Below, in pieces: positions 43,115 through 52,200 of a DNA stretch of 55,385 bases (position 1 is its first letter; each line of letters starts with the position of its first letter). The notes below the pieces were generated by a model, which made no database searches, was not told where the DNA came from, and saw nothing but the letters and a program-made list of their open reading frames with translations. This DNA is from an uncultured Oscillospiraceae bacterium (GTDB taxonomy: Bacteria > Bacillota > Clostridia > Oscillospirales > Oscillospiraceae): positions 1 through 55,385 of the forward strand of contig CANQMO010000019.1 in assembly GCA_947624985.1 (NCBI GenBank), read 5' to 3'. Both the position numbers and the translations under genes were made by a program.

Positions 43115-45129
43115 CAGCCGGGCCAGGTATAGGGCTCGCTCTCGGCCAGGATGCCGGTCATGTTCGCCGCCCGCTGGCGGACCGTCAGCACCGCGCCGGG
43201 CTCCGGCGGCTCGTCCATCTCCACCGTCAGGGCGGTCCTGTCGGCGCTGAGGACCGCCTGCGTCTCGTCGCCGTCCAGACTGATCCGGCTCCAGGGGGTA
43301 TACCCTGTGCCGGTGACGGTCAGGGTCCCGTCCGACCAGCTGGCCGTCCCCACGGTGAGAGGCGTGAGGCCCATCTTCATCGGAGAGGGCGGGTAGGGGT
43401 CGCTTTTCCCGAAGCAGTACTGGTCCCCATAGAGCATGTCGTACTCCAGAAGCTCCAGCCCCCGCTCATAGTCCGCCCGGCCCCTCATCTGCTGATGGTA
43501 CCGGCTCAGGAGGCCGCCGGATATGCCCAGCCGTTCCAGCACATGGGCGGAAAGCTGATAGGCTTCCAGATCCATGTGCTCCGCGCTCAGGCCCATGTTG
43601 TCCCAGATCACATATTCCGTCTGGAAGATGTCGCCGTTTTTCAACTGCTCGGAGCCGATGTCGAAGTTGGGCAGATGGTCCCCGTACAGCACCAGCACCG
43701 TGGGCCGGTCCCGGACCAGCAGGGCCGTCAGAAGCTGGTCGATGAACTCGTCCGTCTCCTTCAGCTGGCTCAGATAGTAGGCCAGAGCGTCCTCGTCCTG
43801 CTCGTCGTCGGCCCAGGTGATGTCCAGCTTTTCCAGGTCCACGCTGTCCACGCCCCGCTGGTACTTGCCGTGGCCCTGGACCGTGATGGCGAACTCGAAC
43901 ACGGGCCCCTCCGCCTGGTCCAGCACCTGGAGCATAGGCTCCAGCAGAGCCTTGTCCTTCGCCCAGCCGATGGGGTTGTACTCCACGTCGTTCATGAATT
44001 CCAAAGAGGTATATGTATCAAATCCAAGCTGGGAGAACACCACGTTGCGGGAATAGAACGCGCCGGTGTTGTTGTGGAAGGCGTGGGCGGTGTAGCCCAG
44101 CTTTTTCAGGTCCGCCGCCACGGTCTCGCAGGTCTTTTCCTGTAGGACGGTCATGTAGGGATACTCTCCCATGCCGAAAAAGTCAAGGCTCATGCCGGAC
44201 AGCACCTCAAACTCCGTGTTGGCCGTACCGGCCCCCACGCTGGGCACCGTGAGCAGCCCGGAGGCGTGGTCCTTCTCCAGGGAGCGGAACACGGGGATGG
44301 GGTCCTCGTCATAGGTCACGTCGTCCAGATAGTCCACGTCGAAAAAGCTCTCCAGCTGGACCATGATGATGTCCGGCAGCACGTCGGGGGCCTCGCCCTC
44401 CGGGGCCAGCCGTCTTGTGACCCGCTTGACCTCCTCGGGGCTGTATACCTTCGGCTGGCCGATCCCCCGGTCCAGCAGGCCGGTGGACAGGCAGTAGACG
44501 AAGCCGTAATGGTCGTTGGCGTCGATCAGGTTCCGGTACGCCTCGGTCCGTTCCTCGTCCTTGCCCCAGACCGTGGCGCCGTAAAGGCCGCCCGCCAGCG
44601 CCGCCGAGGCCAGCACGAAGGCCGCCGCCCGCTTATAGTCCGGCTGCCGCCTGCTGCTGCGCACAAAGGCCCGTATCAGCCACACCAGCCCCGCGAGCAG
44701 CGCCACACACAGCGCCACGATCATCCACACGTCCAGATACAGCCGCGCGATGGAGTAGGCGGAGGGGATCATCAGCATATCGGACGCGCCCAGAGGCGTG
44801 ATCCGAAAGCACAGAACGATGGCGTTGATGACGCCCAGGATCAGCCACAGCGCCGTCAGCAGTCCCAGCAGGAAGTTGCGCCGCTTGAACAGGAAGCTCA
44901 CCGACAGGGTGGCCAGCACGATGGCGGCATTGGCCAGAAAATGGACCGGATGGACCAGCAAAAAGCCCAGCGCGCCCAAAAGGGAGTGCCTGCCCAGCGT
45001 CTCCAGCGCCAGCGTCAGCGTCAGGCTCAGCGCCGCGGTGAACACCATGGGCCGGTCCCGGTAAAAGGTCCGCAGCCGCTCCAGCGCCCGCCGGAGCGCT
45101 TTTTTGATTGTCTCTCGCTTTGTCTGCAT
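43114..45129 (-). CDS. LTA-synthase/phosphoglycerol-transferase-like sulfatase-fold enzyme
   Basis: 671 residues. Five membrane helices in the first 190 residues are followed by an extracellular alkaline-phosphatase/sulfatase-fold domain. It has IIMVQLESFFD (metal-binding Glu), SVGAGTANTEFEVLSG (catalytic Thr), HAFHNNTGAFYSRN, ITVQGHGKY and LVLYGDHLPNF. These are the LtaS/MdoB-type residues that transfer glycerol phosphate from phosphatidylglycerol. An extra C-terminal beta-domain of about 90 residues (TVGTASWSDGTLTVTGTGYT) is not in standard LtaS. Product (lipoteichoic acid or another glycan modification) is inferred. The upstream frame to 45270 contains the promoter, so 45129 is preferred. 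Confidence 0.9.
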   Translation of the reverse strand: MQTKRETIKKALRRALERLRTFYRDRPMVFTAALSLTLTLALETLGRHSLLGALGFLLVHPVHFLANAAIVLATLSVSFLFKRRNFLLGLLTALWLILGVINAIVLCFRITPLGASDMLMIPSAYSIARLYLDVWMIVALCVALLAGLVWLIRAFVRSSRRQPDYKRAAAFVLASAALAGGLYGATVWGKDEERTEAYRNLIDANDHYGFVYCLSTGLLDRGIGQPKVYSPEEVKRVTRRLAPEGEAPDVLPDIIMVQLESFFDVDYLDDVTYDEDPIPVFRSLEKDHASGLLTVPSVGAGTANTEFEVLSGMSLDFFGMGEYPYMTVLQEKTCETVAADLKKLGYTAHAFHNNTGAFYSRNVVFSQLGFDTYTSLEFMNDVEYNPIGWAKDKALLEPMLQVLDQAEGPVFEFAITVQGHGKYQRGVDSVDLEKLDITWADDEQDEDALAYYLSQLKETDEFIDQLLTALLVRDRPTVLVLYGDHLPNFDIGSEQLKNGDIFQTEYVIWDNMGLSAEHMDLEAYQLSAHVLERLGISGGLLSRYHQQMRGRADYERGLELLEYDMLYGDQYCFGKSDPYPPSPMKMGLTPLTVGTASWSDGTLTVTGTGYTPWSRISLDGDETQAVLSADRTALTVEMDEPPEPGAVLTVRQRAANMTGILAESEPYTWPG

Positions 45130-45162
45130 ATACCGCTCATCCCGTGTATACAGATTTCGTAC

Positions 45163-45191
45163 AGTATGCCACGTCCCGCGACATTTTGCAA
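45163..45191 (-). promoter_or_regulatory. Promoter of the LTA-synthase-like gene
   Basis: TTGCAA (45191-45186), 17 bp, CATACT (45168-45163) on the minus strand, 34 bp before the chosen start codon. Confidence 0.65.
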
Positions 45192-45246
45192 GCAAAATCC
45201 GCCCTGTCCCCGGGCCGTTTGCGCGTATTTGACGGTTTTTGCGCTC

Positions 45247-45291
45247 AAAAGGGAGCGCCCCTGTCCTCACAGACAGGGGCGCTTCCCTTTT
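45247..45291 (-). terminator. Terminator of the dap operon
   Basis: The arms GCGCCCCTGTC (45255-45265) and GACAGGGGCGC (45272-45282) are extended by AAAAGGGA and TTCCCTTTT. On the minus strand the stem is followed by the TTTT of the outer arm and TGAGC. Confidence 0.85.
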
Positions 45292-45315
45292 AATGGCGCA
45301 TATGGCGGGGCTGTC

Positions 45316-46017
45316 TTATATCGTCCGCAGCGCGTCCACCAGAGCGGTCCTGGCGTCGGTCTTTTCGTCCCGGTATTTCACGATCCGGGCGGGGTTGCCC
45401 GCCACCACGGCGTTTTCCGGCACGTCCTGGAGCACCACGGCTCCGGCGGCCACCACGGCGTTTTTCCCAACGTGCACGCCCTCGACGATGACGGCGTTGG
45501 CCCCCACCAGCACCCCGTCCTCCACGATCACGGGCGTGGCGGACGCGGGCTCGATGACCCCGGCCAGCACGGCCCCGGCCCCGATGTGGCACCGGGCCCC
45601 TACCGTGGCCCGGCCGCCCAGCACGGCGCCCATGTCGATCATGGTGCCCTCGCCTACCGACGCGCCGATGTTCAGCACCGCGCCCATCATGACGATGGCC
45701 CCCGGGGCCAGGCTCACCTTCTCCCGTATCACCGCCCCCGGCTCGATCCGGGCCGGGACGTCCTTCATGTCCAGCAGGGGCACGCCGGAATTGCGCCGGT
45801 CATTTTCCACCACCAGGTCCCGAATGCGGTCCTGATTGGCCTCCAGGATGGGACCAAGCTCCGCCCAGTCGCCGAATACGGTAAAGCTGCCGCCGGCGGG
45901 GTCTCCGAACACCTTGGCGGAGCCAAAGTCCACCGGGCCGGTGGTGTTCACATAGACCTTCACCGGCGTCTTTTTTTCGCTGCCCGCGATATAATCGATG
46001 ATCTGCTGTGCGTCCAT
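45316..46017 (-). CDS. dapH: Tetrahydrodipicolinate N-acetyltransferase
   Basis: 233 residues. An alpha-helical head ([23 protein letters not shown]) is followed by a left-handed beta-helix of hexapeptide repeats ([82 protein letters not shown]). It matches DapH (B. subtilis YkuQ type), which acetylates tetrahydrodipicolinate on the acetylase branch of diaminopimelate and lysine synthesis. It lies 11 bp after dapB and is the last gene of the operon. Confidence 0.93.
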   Translation of the reverse strand: MDAQQIIDYIAGSEKKTPVKVYVNTTGPVDFGSAKVFGDPAGGSFTVFGDWAELGPILEANQDRIRDLVVENDRRNSGVPLLDMKDVPARIEPGAVIREKVSLAPGAIVMMGAVLNIGASVGEGTMIDMGAVLGGRATVGARCHIGAGAVLAGVIEPASATPVIVEDGVLVGANAVIVEGVHVGKNAVVAAGAVVLQDVPENAVVAGNPARIVKYRDEKTDARTALVDALRTI

Positions 46018-46028
46018 GGCGGATCCCC

Positions 46029-46748
46029 TCAGTCTTGGAACAAAATGGATTGGGTGTCGTAGACCCCCTTGGGCATGCCGGTCAGGAGCCGGGCCATATG
46101 CAGCGCGCCGTTTACGAATATCTGGCGGCTGGCGGCCCGGTGGGTGAATTCCAGTTCCTCGTCGGGCCCCAGGAAATATACCGTGTGGGTCCCGGCCACG
46201 GAGCCGCCCCGCAGGGCGTGGATACCTACCTCGTTTTCGGTCCGCTCCCCGGGCCGGCCCTCCCGGCCGTACACCGGCGTCAGGGTCCCGGCCGGGTCCA
46301 CCGCCTCCAGCAGCAGCTTCGCCGTGCCGCTGGGAGCGTCCGCCTTCCGGCGGTGGTGGGTCTCGGTGATCTCCACGTCAAAGTCCTTCCCCAGCGCCGC
46401 GCCGGCGGTCCGCAAAGCCCGGTACAGCACAGCGATACCCAGAGAAAAATTGGCCGACCACAGCACCGGGGCATACGCCCCCAGAGCCCGCAGGGCGGCA
46501 AGCTGCTCCTGCGTATAGCCGGTGACGCCGCCGAGAAGCGGCGTGCCGGTCTTTTGCACATACGCCGCCACCGTGTCCAGCGCCCCGGGTTGGGAGAAGT
46601 CCATGACCACGTCCGCCGGCTTTTCCAGCTTCATCAGCGCCCCCAGATCCTCCCGGCCATAGACGGCCACGATCTCGTCCCCCTGGCTCCGGGCAGTGGT
46701 CAGGATGAGACTGCCCATCCGGCCCCGGCCTATCAGCACGATCTTCAC
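46029..46748 (-). CDS. dapB: 4-hydroxy-tetrahydrodipicolinate reductase
   Basis: 239 residues, starting at GTG 46748, which overlaps the dapA stop (GTGA). It has a nucleotide-binding start [24 protein letters not shown], the catalytic/substrate motif [17 protein letters not shown], and [20 protein letters not shown] near the end. The open frame running back to 46982 lies inside dapA and is not used. The enzyme reduces the DapA product with NAD(P)H. Confidence 0.95.
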   Translation of the reverse strand: MKIVLIGRGRMGSLILTTARSQGDEIVAVYGREDLGALMKLEKPADVVMDFSQPGALDTVAAYVQKTGTPLLGGVTGYTQEQLAALRALGAYAPVLWSANFSLGIAVLYRALRTAGAALGKDFDVEITETHHRRKADAPSGTAKLLLEAVDPAGTLTPVYGREGRPGERTENEVGIHALRGGSVAGTHTVYFLGPDEELEFTHRAASRQIFVNGALHMARLLTGMPKGVYDTQSILFQD

Positions 46749-47632
46749 AGCAGCCCGGCCTCCTCCATGGTGGCCCGGAGCCTTGCGGCGTTGTCCGGCG
46801 CCATCTCGTAAAGAGGCAGCCGGGTGGGGCCCGCGGGCAGGCCCATCATGTTCAGGGCCGCCTTGACCGGTATGGGGTTGACCTCCATGAACAGGTCGTT
46901 CATCAGCCGCAGATACCGCAGATGCTCCTCCAGCGCCTGCTCCCGCCGCCCCTCCAGATAGTCCATGACGATCCGGTGGCACATGGCGGGCATCACGTTG
47001 GCGTACACGGAGATGACGCCGCTGCCGCCGATACTGAGAAGGGGCAGGGTGATGTCGTCGTTGCCGGAGTACAGGGCGAAGTCCGGCCCCACACAGTGGG
47101 CGATCTTCATGGCATAGGCCATGTCCCCGCTGGCCTCCTTGATGGCGGCGATGTTCTCGTGCTTATATAGCCGCTCCACCACGCTCACCGGGATGGCGCA
47201 GCCGGTCCGGCTGGGGACGTTGTAGAGGATACAGGGCAGGTCCACCGCGTCGGCGGTGGAGGCAAAGTGCCGGTACATGCCCTCGGGGTTGGCCTTGTTG
47301 TAGTACGGCGCGATGAGCAGCAGCGCGTCCGCCCCCAGGCGCTGGAACCGCTGAGCCTTCTCGATCTGGGTGGCGGTGGAGTTGGACCCCGCCCCCACGA
47401 TCACCGGCACACGGCCGTCCACCACCTTCACCGCGTGCTCCACCACGGAGGCGTCCTCCTCATGGCTCATGGTGGGGGCCTCGCCGGTGGTGCCCAGCAC
47501 CAGTATGGCGTCCGTGCCCTCGCTGATCTGCCGCTCCAGAAGCAGCGTCAGCCCGTCGTAGTCAATGCTGCCGTCCTCTCTGTAGGGCGTGATCATGGCC
47601 ACGATGGAACCCTTCTGATTGGTAAACTTCAT
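46745..47632 (-). CDS. dapA: 4-hydroxy-tetrahydrodipicolinate synthase
   Basis: 295 residues, TIM barrel of the DapA family: AMITPYREDGSIDYDGL, LVLGTTGEAPTMSHEE, VIVGAGSNST, the tyrosine of LYNVPSRTGC and the Schiff-base lysine in AAIKEASGD. It condenses pyruvate with aspartate semialdehyde, the first step toward diaminopimelate. It is the first gene of dapA-dapB-dapH, with GGGAGG upstream and a promoter about 115 bp before the start. Confidence 0.96.
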   Translation of the reverse strand: MKFTNQKGSIVAMITPYREDGSIDYDGLTLLLERQISEGTDAILVLGTTGEAPTMSHEEDASVVEHAVKVVDGRVPVIVGAGSNSTATQIEKAQRFQRLGADALLLIAPYYNKANPEGMYRHFASTADAVDLPCILYNVPSRTGCAIPVSVVERLYKHENIAAIKEASGDMAYAMKIAHCVGPDFALYSGNDDITLPLLSIGGSGVISVYANVMPAMCHRIVMDYLEGRREQALEEHLRYLRLMNDLFMEVNPIPVKAALNMMGLPAGPTRLPLYEMAPDNAARLRATMEEAGLL

Positions 47633-47670
47633 CCCTTATATCCTCCCATGTGCTCATATTTTTATCATAC

Positions 47671-47698
47671 GAAAACCGGCAAGGACCATCCCTGCCGG
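47671..47698 (-). terminator. Possible attenuator hairpin in the dapA leader
   Basis: On the minus strand CCGGCA-(GGGATGGTCCT)-TGCCGG is followed by TTTTCG, 39 bp before the dapA start and inside the predicted leader. It has terminator form. No anti-terminator, T-box or lysine-riboswitch structure is recognisable in the short leader. Confidence 0.4.
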
Positions 47699-47746
47699 CG
47701 GCACGCAGCCCTGTCCCGCCTTACAGTCCGCGTCATTCTCGCCCAC

Positions 47747-47775
47747 AGTATACCATACGCGCCAGGATCATGCAA
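47747..47775 (-). promoter_or_regulatory. Promoter of the dapA-dapB-dapH operon
   Basis: TTGCAT (47775-47770), 17-bp spacer, TATACT (47752-47747) on the minus strand. The leader before dapA would be about 105 nt. Confidence 0.75.
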
Positions 47776-47829
47776 GGGCCGGCAAGCATTTAGTTTACAT
47801 AATTTTACCGACGGCGACATGTTTTGGGC

Positions 47830-47858
47830 TTTTCACCCGCCGCGGGATATGGTATACT
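47830..47858 (+). promoter_or_regulatory. Promoter of the M20 deacetylase gene
   Basis: TTTTCA (47830-47835), 17 bp, TATACT (47853-47858). It points away from the dapA promoter; the two -35 regions are about 55 bp apart. Confidence 0.65.
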
Positions 47859-47890
47859 TCCCTTATCAATATGTCTGGAAATGGAGGAAA

Positions 47891-49003
47891 ATGCCTGTGG
47901 CCGACACATCTGTGTCCCACCGCCGGGCCCTGCACCGGGTCCCGGAGCTGGACGTCACCCTGCCGGAGACGGCGGCGTATCTGCGCGGCGCGCTGGAGGG
48001 TCTGGGCTGCGCCCTGTCCTCCCCCACGGCGGGGAGCGTGTGCGCCTTTTTTGACGGCGGCAAGGCCGAGACCGTGGCGGTCCGGGCGGATATGGACGCG
48101 CTGCCGGTGGCGGAGCGGACGGGCCTGCCCTTCGCGTCCGTCCACCCCGGCGTCATGCACGCCTGCGGCCATGACGGACACATGGCCATGGCCCTGACGC
48201 TGGCGGAGCACACGGCCGGCGCCGTCGCTTCTCTGCCCCGGAACGTGCTCTTCCTGTTCCAGCCGGCGGAGGAGACCACCGGCGGGGCCGAAGCCCTTTG
48301 CGGCAGCGGTATTCTGGACCGGTACAACGTGACGAGGGCGTTCGGCCTTCATCTTTGGCCCGGGCTGCCCGCGGGTAAGGCGTTCTGCCGCCCGGGACCC
48401 ATGATGGCCCGGTCCAGCGAGGTGACCGTGACGGTGACGGGCCGGAGCGTGCATATCACCAAATACCGGCAGGGCCATGACGCGCTGGCGGCGGGGGCGG
48501 AGTTTCTCCGGCTGGCCTACGATCTGGCGGCGGCGCTGCCGCCGGACCCGCCCAGCCTGCTGCGGTTCGGCAGGATGACCTCCGGCACGGTCCGCAACGC
48601 GCTCAGCGGTCGCACGGTGCTGGAGGGCACCTTCCGCACATACCGGGAGGAGACCTTTGACGACTGCCGGCGGCTGCTGGCGGACATCGGCAAGGCCGTG
48701 GGGGATAAGACCGGCTGTGGCATAGACGTGCATTGCAGCGCGGGCTACCCCGCCGTGTGGAACGACGAGGCCCTGTATGGGCGGGTGCTGGCGGACCTGG
48801 GGCCGGACGGGCCCGGCCTGCTGCCGGAGCCAGTCCTGGGGGCGGACGATTTTTCCTTCTATCAGAAGCGTGTCCCGGGGCTTTACTTCTTCCTTGGGAC
48901 GGGCGACACGCCGGCCCTGCACGCGCCGGACTTCACCTTCGACGACCAGGCGGTCCTGCCCGCGGGCGTGGCGTTCTGGAAAAGGCTGATCGCCCTGCCG
49001 TGA
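47891..49003 (+). CDS. M20 family amidohydrolase, possible N-acetyl-diaminopimelate deacetylase
   Basis: 370 residues. M20D-type metal motifs are visible: AVRADMDALP, HACGHDGHMA, QPAEETTGGAEAL, AFGLHLWPGLPAGK and GADDFSFYQ. A dimerisation domain in the middle (SSEVTVTVTGRSVHITKYRQG) completes the fold. The divergent dap operon contains dapH, whose pathway later needs an N-acetyl-diaminopimelate deacetylase, and in Bacillus that enzyme (YkuR) is an M20 protein next to dapH. The role is thus a context-based inference; hippurate/indole-acetyl-type amidohydrolase is the alternative. GGAGG lies only three bases before ATG 47891, so GTG 47897 may be the true start. Confidence 0.85.
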   Translation: MPVADTSVSHRRALHRVPELDVTLPETAAYLRGALEGLGCALSSPTAGSVCAFFDGGKAETVAVRADMDALPVAERTGLPFASVHPGVMHACGHDGHMAMALTLAEHTAGAVASLPRNVLFLFQPAEETTGGAEALCGSGILDRYNVTRAFGLHLWPGLPAGKAFCRPGPMMARSSEVTVTVTGRSVHITKYRQGHDALAAGAEFLRLAYDLAAALPPDPPSLLRFGRMTSGTVRNALSGRTVLEGTFRTYREETFDDCRRLLADIGKAVGDKTGCGIDVHCSAGYPAVWNDEALYGRVLADLGPDGPGLLPEPVLGADDFSFYQKRVPGLYFFLGTGDTPALHAPDFTFDDQAVLPAGVAFWKRLIALP

Positions 49004-49069
49004 CAGAGCTCCTGCCCCGCCCGGTCCAGGCGGTAGCCCGTCCGCTTTGTAACATCATTGTCGGCTCAA

Positions 49070-49103
49070 AAAACGGTGCGGCCTTTGCGGCCGCGCCGTT
49101 TTT
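49070..49103 (+). terminator. Terminator of the M20 gene
   Basis: AAAACGG-T-GCGGC / GCCGC-G-CCGTTTT (49070-49082 with 49090-49102), ending in TTTTT. A second hairpin CCCGCGC-GT-GCGCGGG lies at 49111-49126. The rest of the gap to 49283 shows nothing more that I can support. Confidence 0.8.
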
Positions 49104-49283
49104 ACCGTCTCCCGCGCGTGCGCGGGCGTACATTTCCGGTAATACCGGCCCCGCCGCGCGTCCCATCCGGCCCGGGAGCGTTTCCCGATCACAGGCATGT
49201 TTTCAGATCCTTCACAAATAGGCCGTATCCCGTTCAAAAATCCGTGTTATGCTCCGGGCATTCAAGGGAAGGCAGGTAAAAAT

Positions 49284-52200
49284 ATGAAGCGAACACTGTT
49301 GTTAGCATTGGCAGCGGCCATGCTGCTGGGCCTGGGTGTGACGGCCCAGGCGGCGGAGGGCGGCTCCGACAGGGAAACGATCGAGAAGGTTTTGAATCTG
49401 GCGAACAACGCCGATCAGACCTGGTCCTATTCTGACGAGGCGGACGCCTGGACGCTGGAGCCGGTGAGCGCGGTGGCCTGGCCGGAGCTTCCCGACCAAC
49501 AGGGCGTGAGCGTGTGCGTTCCGGGCACCTATGTGACGGGCATCGACACCGACGGCGACGGCGCGGCAGACGTGACGGCGGAGGACGCGGACGATTCCGT
49601 GCAGGGCGGCCTTGTCATCGACTACGACGCCCAGATCGTAAGCCCCAACGGGCAGACCTACACTGCCGCCACCGCGCCTGTGATCCTCAACACCGGTGCG
49701 GCAGGCTACGGCTCTCAGAACAACTCTGCCGCCTCCTCCGAGTATGCCGCCGACGGGTATATCAACGTATCCTGCGGCAACCGTGGCAAGCAGGACACGG
49801 CTACGGACAGCGACGGCGGCACCTACTATACCGGCGACGCGCCAAGCTGCCTGGCGGACCAGAAGGCGGCGGCCCGGTATGTGAAATACAACATCCTGCT
49901 GGGCAACCTGCCCGGCGACATCGAGAAATTCATCTCCACCGGCGGCTCCGGCGGCGGCGCGCACGCGGTCATGTTTGCCGCCACGGGCAATCACCCGGAT
50001 TTCTATGATTACCAGATCGAGGCCGGCGCGGTGGGCGTTTACAAAAATGCCGACGGGACCTATGACACCACCGTGACCGTGGACGGGGCGGACTACGATC
50101 TGTCCGACGGGGCCTGGGGCTGCATCGCGTACAGCCCCATCACCTCTCTGGCCGAGGGGGACATGGCCATGGCCTTTGAGTACTATATGGACACGGCCTA
50201 TGATTTTGGCACCCCCTTCCAGAAACAGTTGGCGGAGTATCTCTCCCAAGCCTATATGGACTACATCAACGGCCAGGATCTGACCGTCGAAGAGTCCGCC
50301 GTGGGCTTCGACCTGGATGGGGACGGCGCGCTCTCCAGCACCGTACCGCTGACCATCGAATGCGACATGGAGCATTACCCGGAAACAAATGGCTACCACG
50401 GGACCTATCTGGACCTCTATCTGGCGGAGTTTACCGAGAATCTGCAGTGGTATCTGGACAACCTGGACTGTGCGGAGGGCTGGACCTGGTTTGATGAAAA
50501 CGGCGACGCCCTCTCCGACGAGGCGGTAGCCTCCATGACCGGGGCGGACAAGGCCCAGGCTTTTTTGGAGGGCCGCTACGCGAAGGGCGCTTCCGGCGGT
50601 ATGATGGACGGTAAGATGGGCGGCATGCGCGGCGGCGGACCCATGGACGGCGGTATGGCGGCGGGCGGTCCTAACGGCACCTCGCCTGACGGCGAAGAGT
50701 TCGGCGGTAAAATGGACGGCCAGCGCCCGGAGGGCGGTATGCCAGCCGATGGAATGCCCAACATGATGGGCGGCGCGGGTCCTGATGGCGGCCAGATGCT
50801 GGTGGGAACGCCGGATGCGGGCACCACCCAGTCGGCCACAGGCGGGACAGATTCCCGGAATTACACGTCCTATGAGGAAATGGTCACGGCTTATGAGGCG
50901 GATATCGCCGAGATCGCGGCTGGGGACAAGTATGGGAACAACATCGTTGCGCTGTATGACCCGCTGAACTACATCGGCGCAGCGGACACGGACGCCCCTG
51001 TCTGGACCCGGATCATGATGGGCGCGGCCGAGGGAGACATGTCCATGTTCACGTCGTTGAACCTGAAGATCGCCTGGCTGAACGCCGGGACGGACGCGGA
51101 GCTCCAGTGGCAGTGGGACGGCGGCCATGTGCCATCCGAGGTGCTGGGTGAATCTTTCTCCCTGTATGTGGATGAAATGGTAGCCAAGCATGCCGGCGGT
51201 GCCGCTGTTGAAAAGCAGCCCGCCCAGGCCCAGACCGCCAACGGCACGGCTGCCGCTCCCACGGGAACCGACCTGACCGGCTGGGTGGATAGTTCGGATA
51301 TAGAAAACGTGACCTTCTCCCTGGCCGGCGCCGCAGCCTACCGTGTTGCAGGGGCCAGCAAGGCCATCCCCGGCTTCGACGTGATCGACTATGGTCAGGA
51401 GGACTATGTGTTCGGCAGCCCGGAAAAGGACGCCCGGCATTGGAACACTGTCCTTTTGGAGATATTCCAGGCCCATGCGGACACCCTGGAACCGCTGTTT
51501 AACCAATCGTCCTCGGATGGAACGGCGCAGGACGCTGGCGGGCCGGCCCCTTCTTCCGGCATGACGAACCAAAACGCAGTCGTGACCTACAGCGAGGACA
51601 CGGCTGTGTCCGGGGAGGAATATACGTCCACAGGGACCGACGAAAACGCTATACTGATCGCGGATGGCGCGGTGACGCTGGACCAGATCACCGTGGACCG
51701 CACATCTTCCGACTCCACCGGGGGCGACAACGCCAGCTTCTATGGCACCGGCGCGGCCATTCTGGCCACCGGCGGCGAGGCGGACATCACAGGCGCTCAG
51801 ATCACCACGGACGCCAAAGGCGGCGCGGGCGTTTTCGCCTACGGAGACGGCGTCGTCCATATCAGCGACAGCACCATCGCCACGGCGCAGGACACGTCGG
51901 GCGGCATCCACGCGGCCGGCGGCGGCACCCTGTACGCCACCAATGTCACCGCCACGACGGATGGCGAGTCCTCCGCCGCCATCCGCTCCGACCGGGGCGG
52001 CGGGCTCATGGTGGTGAGCGGTGGCAGCTATACGTCCAACGGCGTCGGCTCTCCGGCGATCTACTGCACGGCCACCATCGCCGCAGAGGACGCGGAACTG
52101 GCGGCCACAGGCTCCGAAGCGGTCTGCATCGAGGGGCTGAACAGTCTGTATCTCTACGACTGCGACCTGACCGGCACTATGCGCGATTCGCAGCAAAACG

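Noticed and set aside
47633-47746. Lysine riboswitch or T-box before dapA
   Set aside because: The leader of about 105 nt is too short for either and lacks their conserved boxes.
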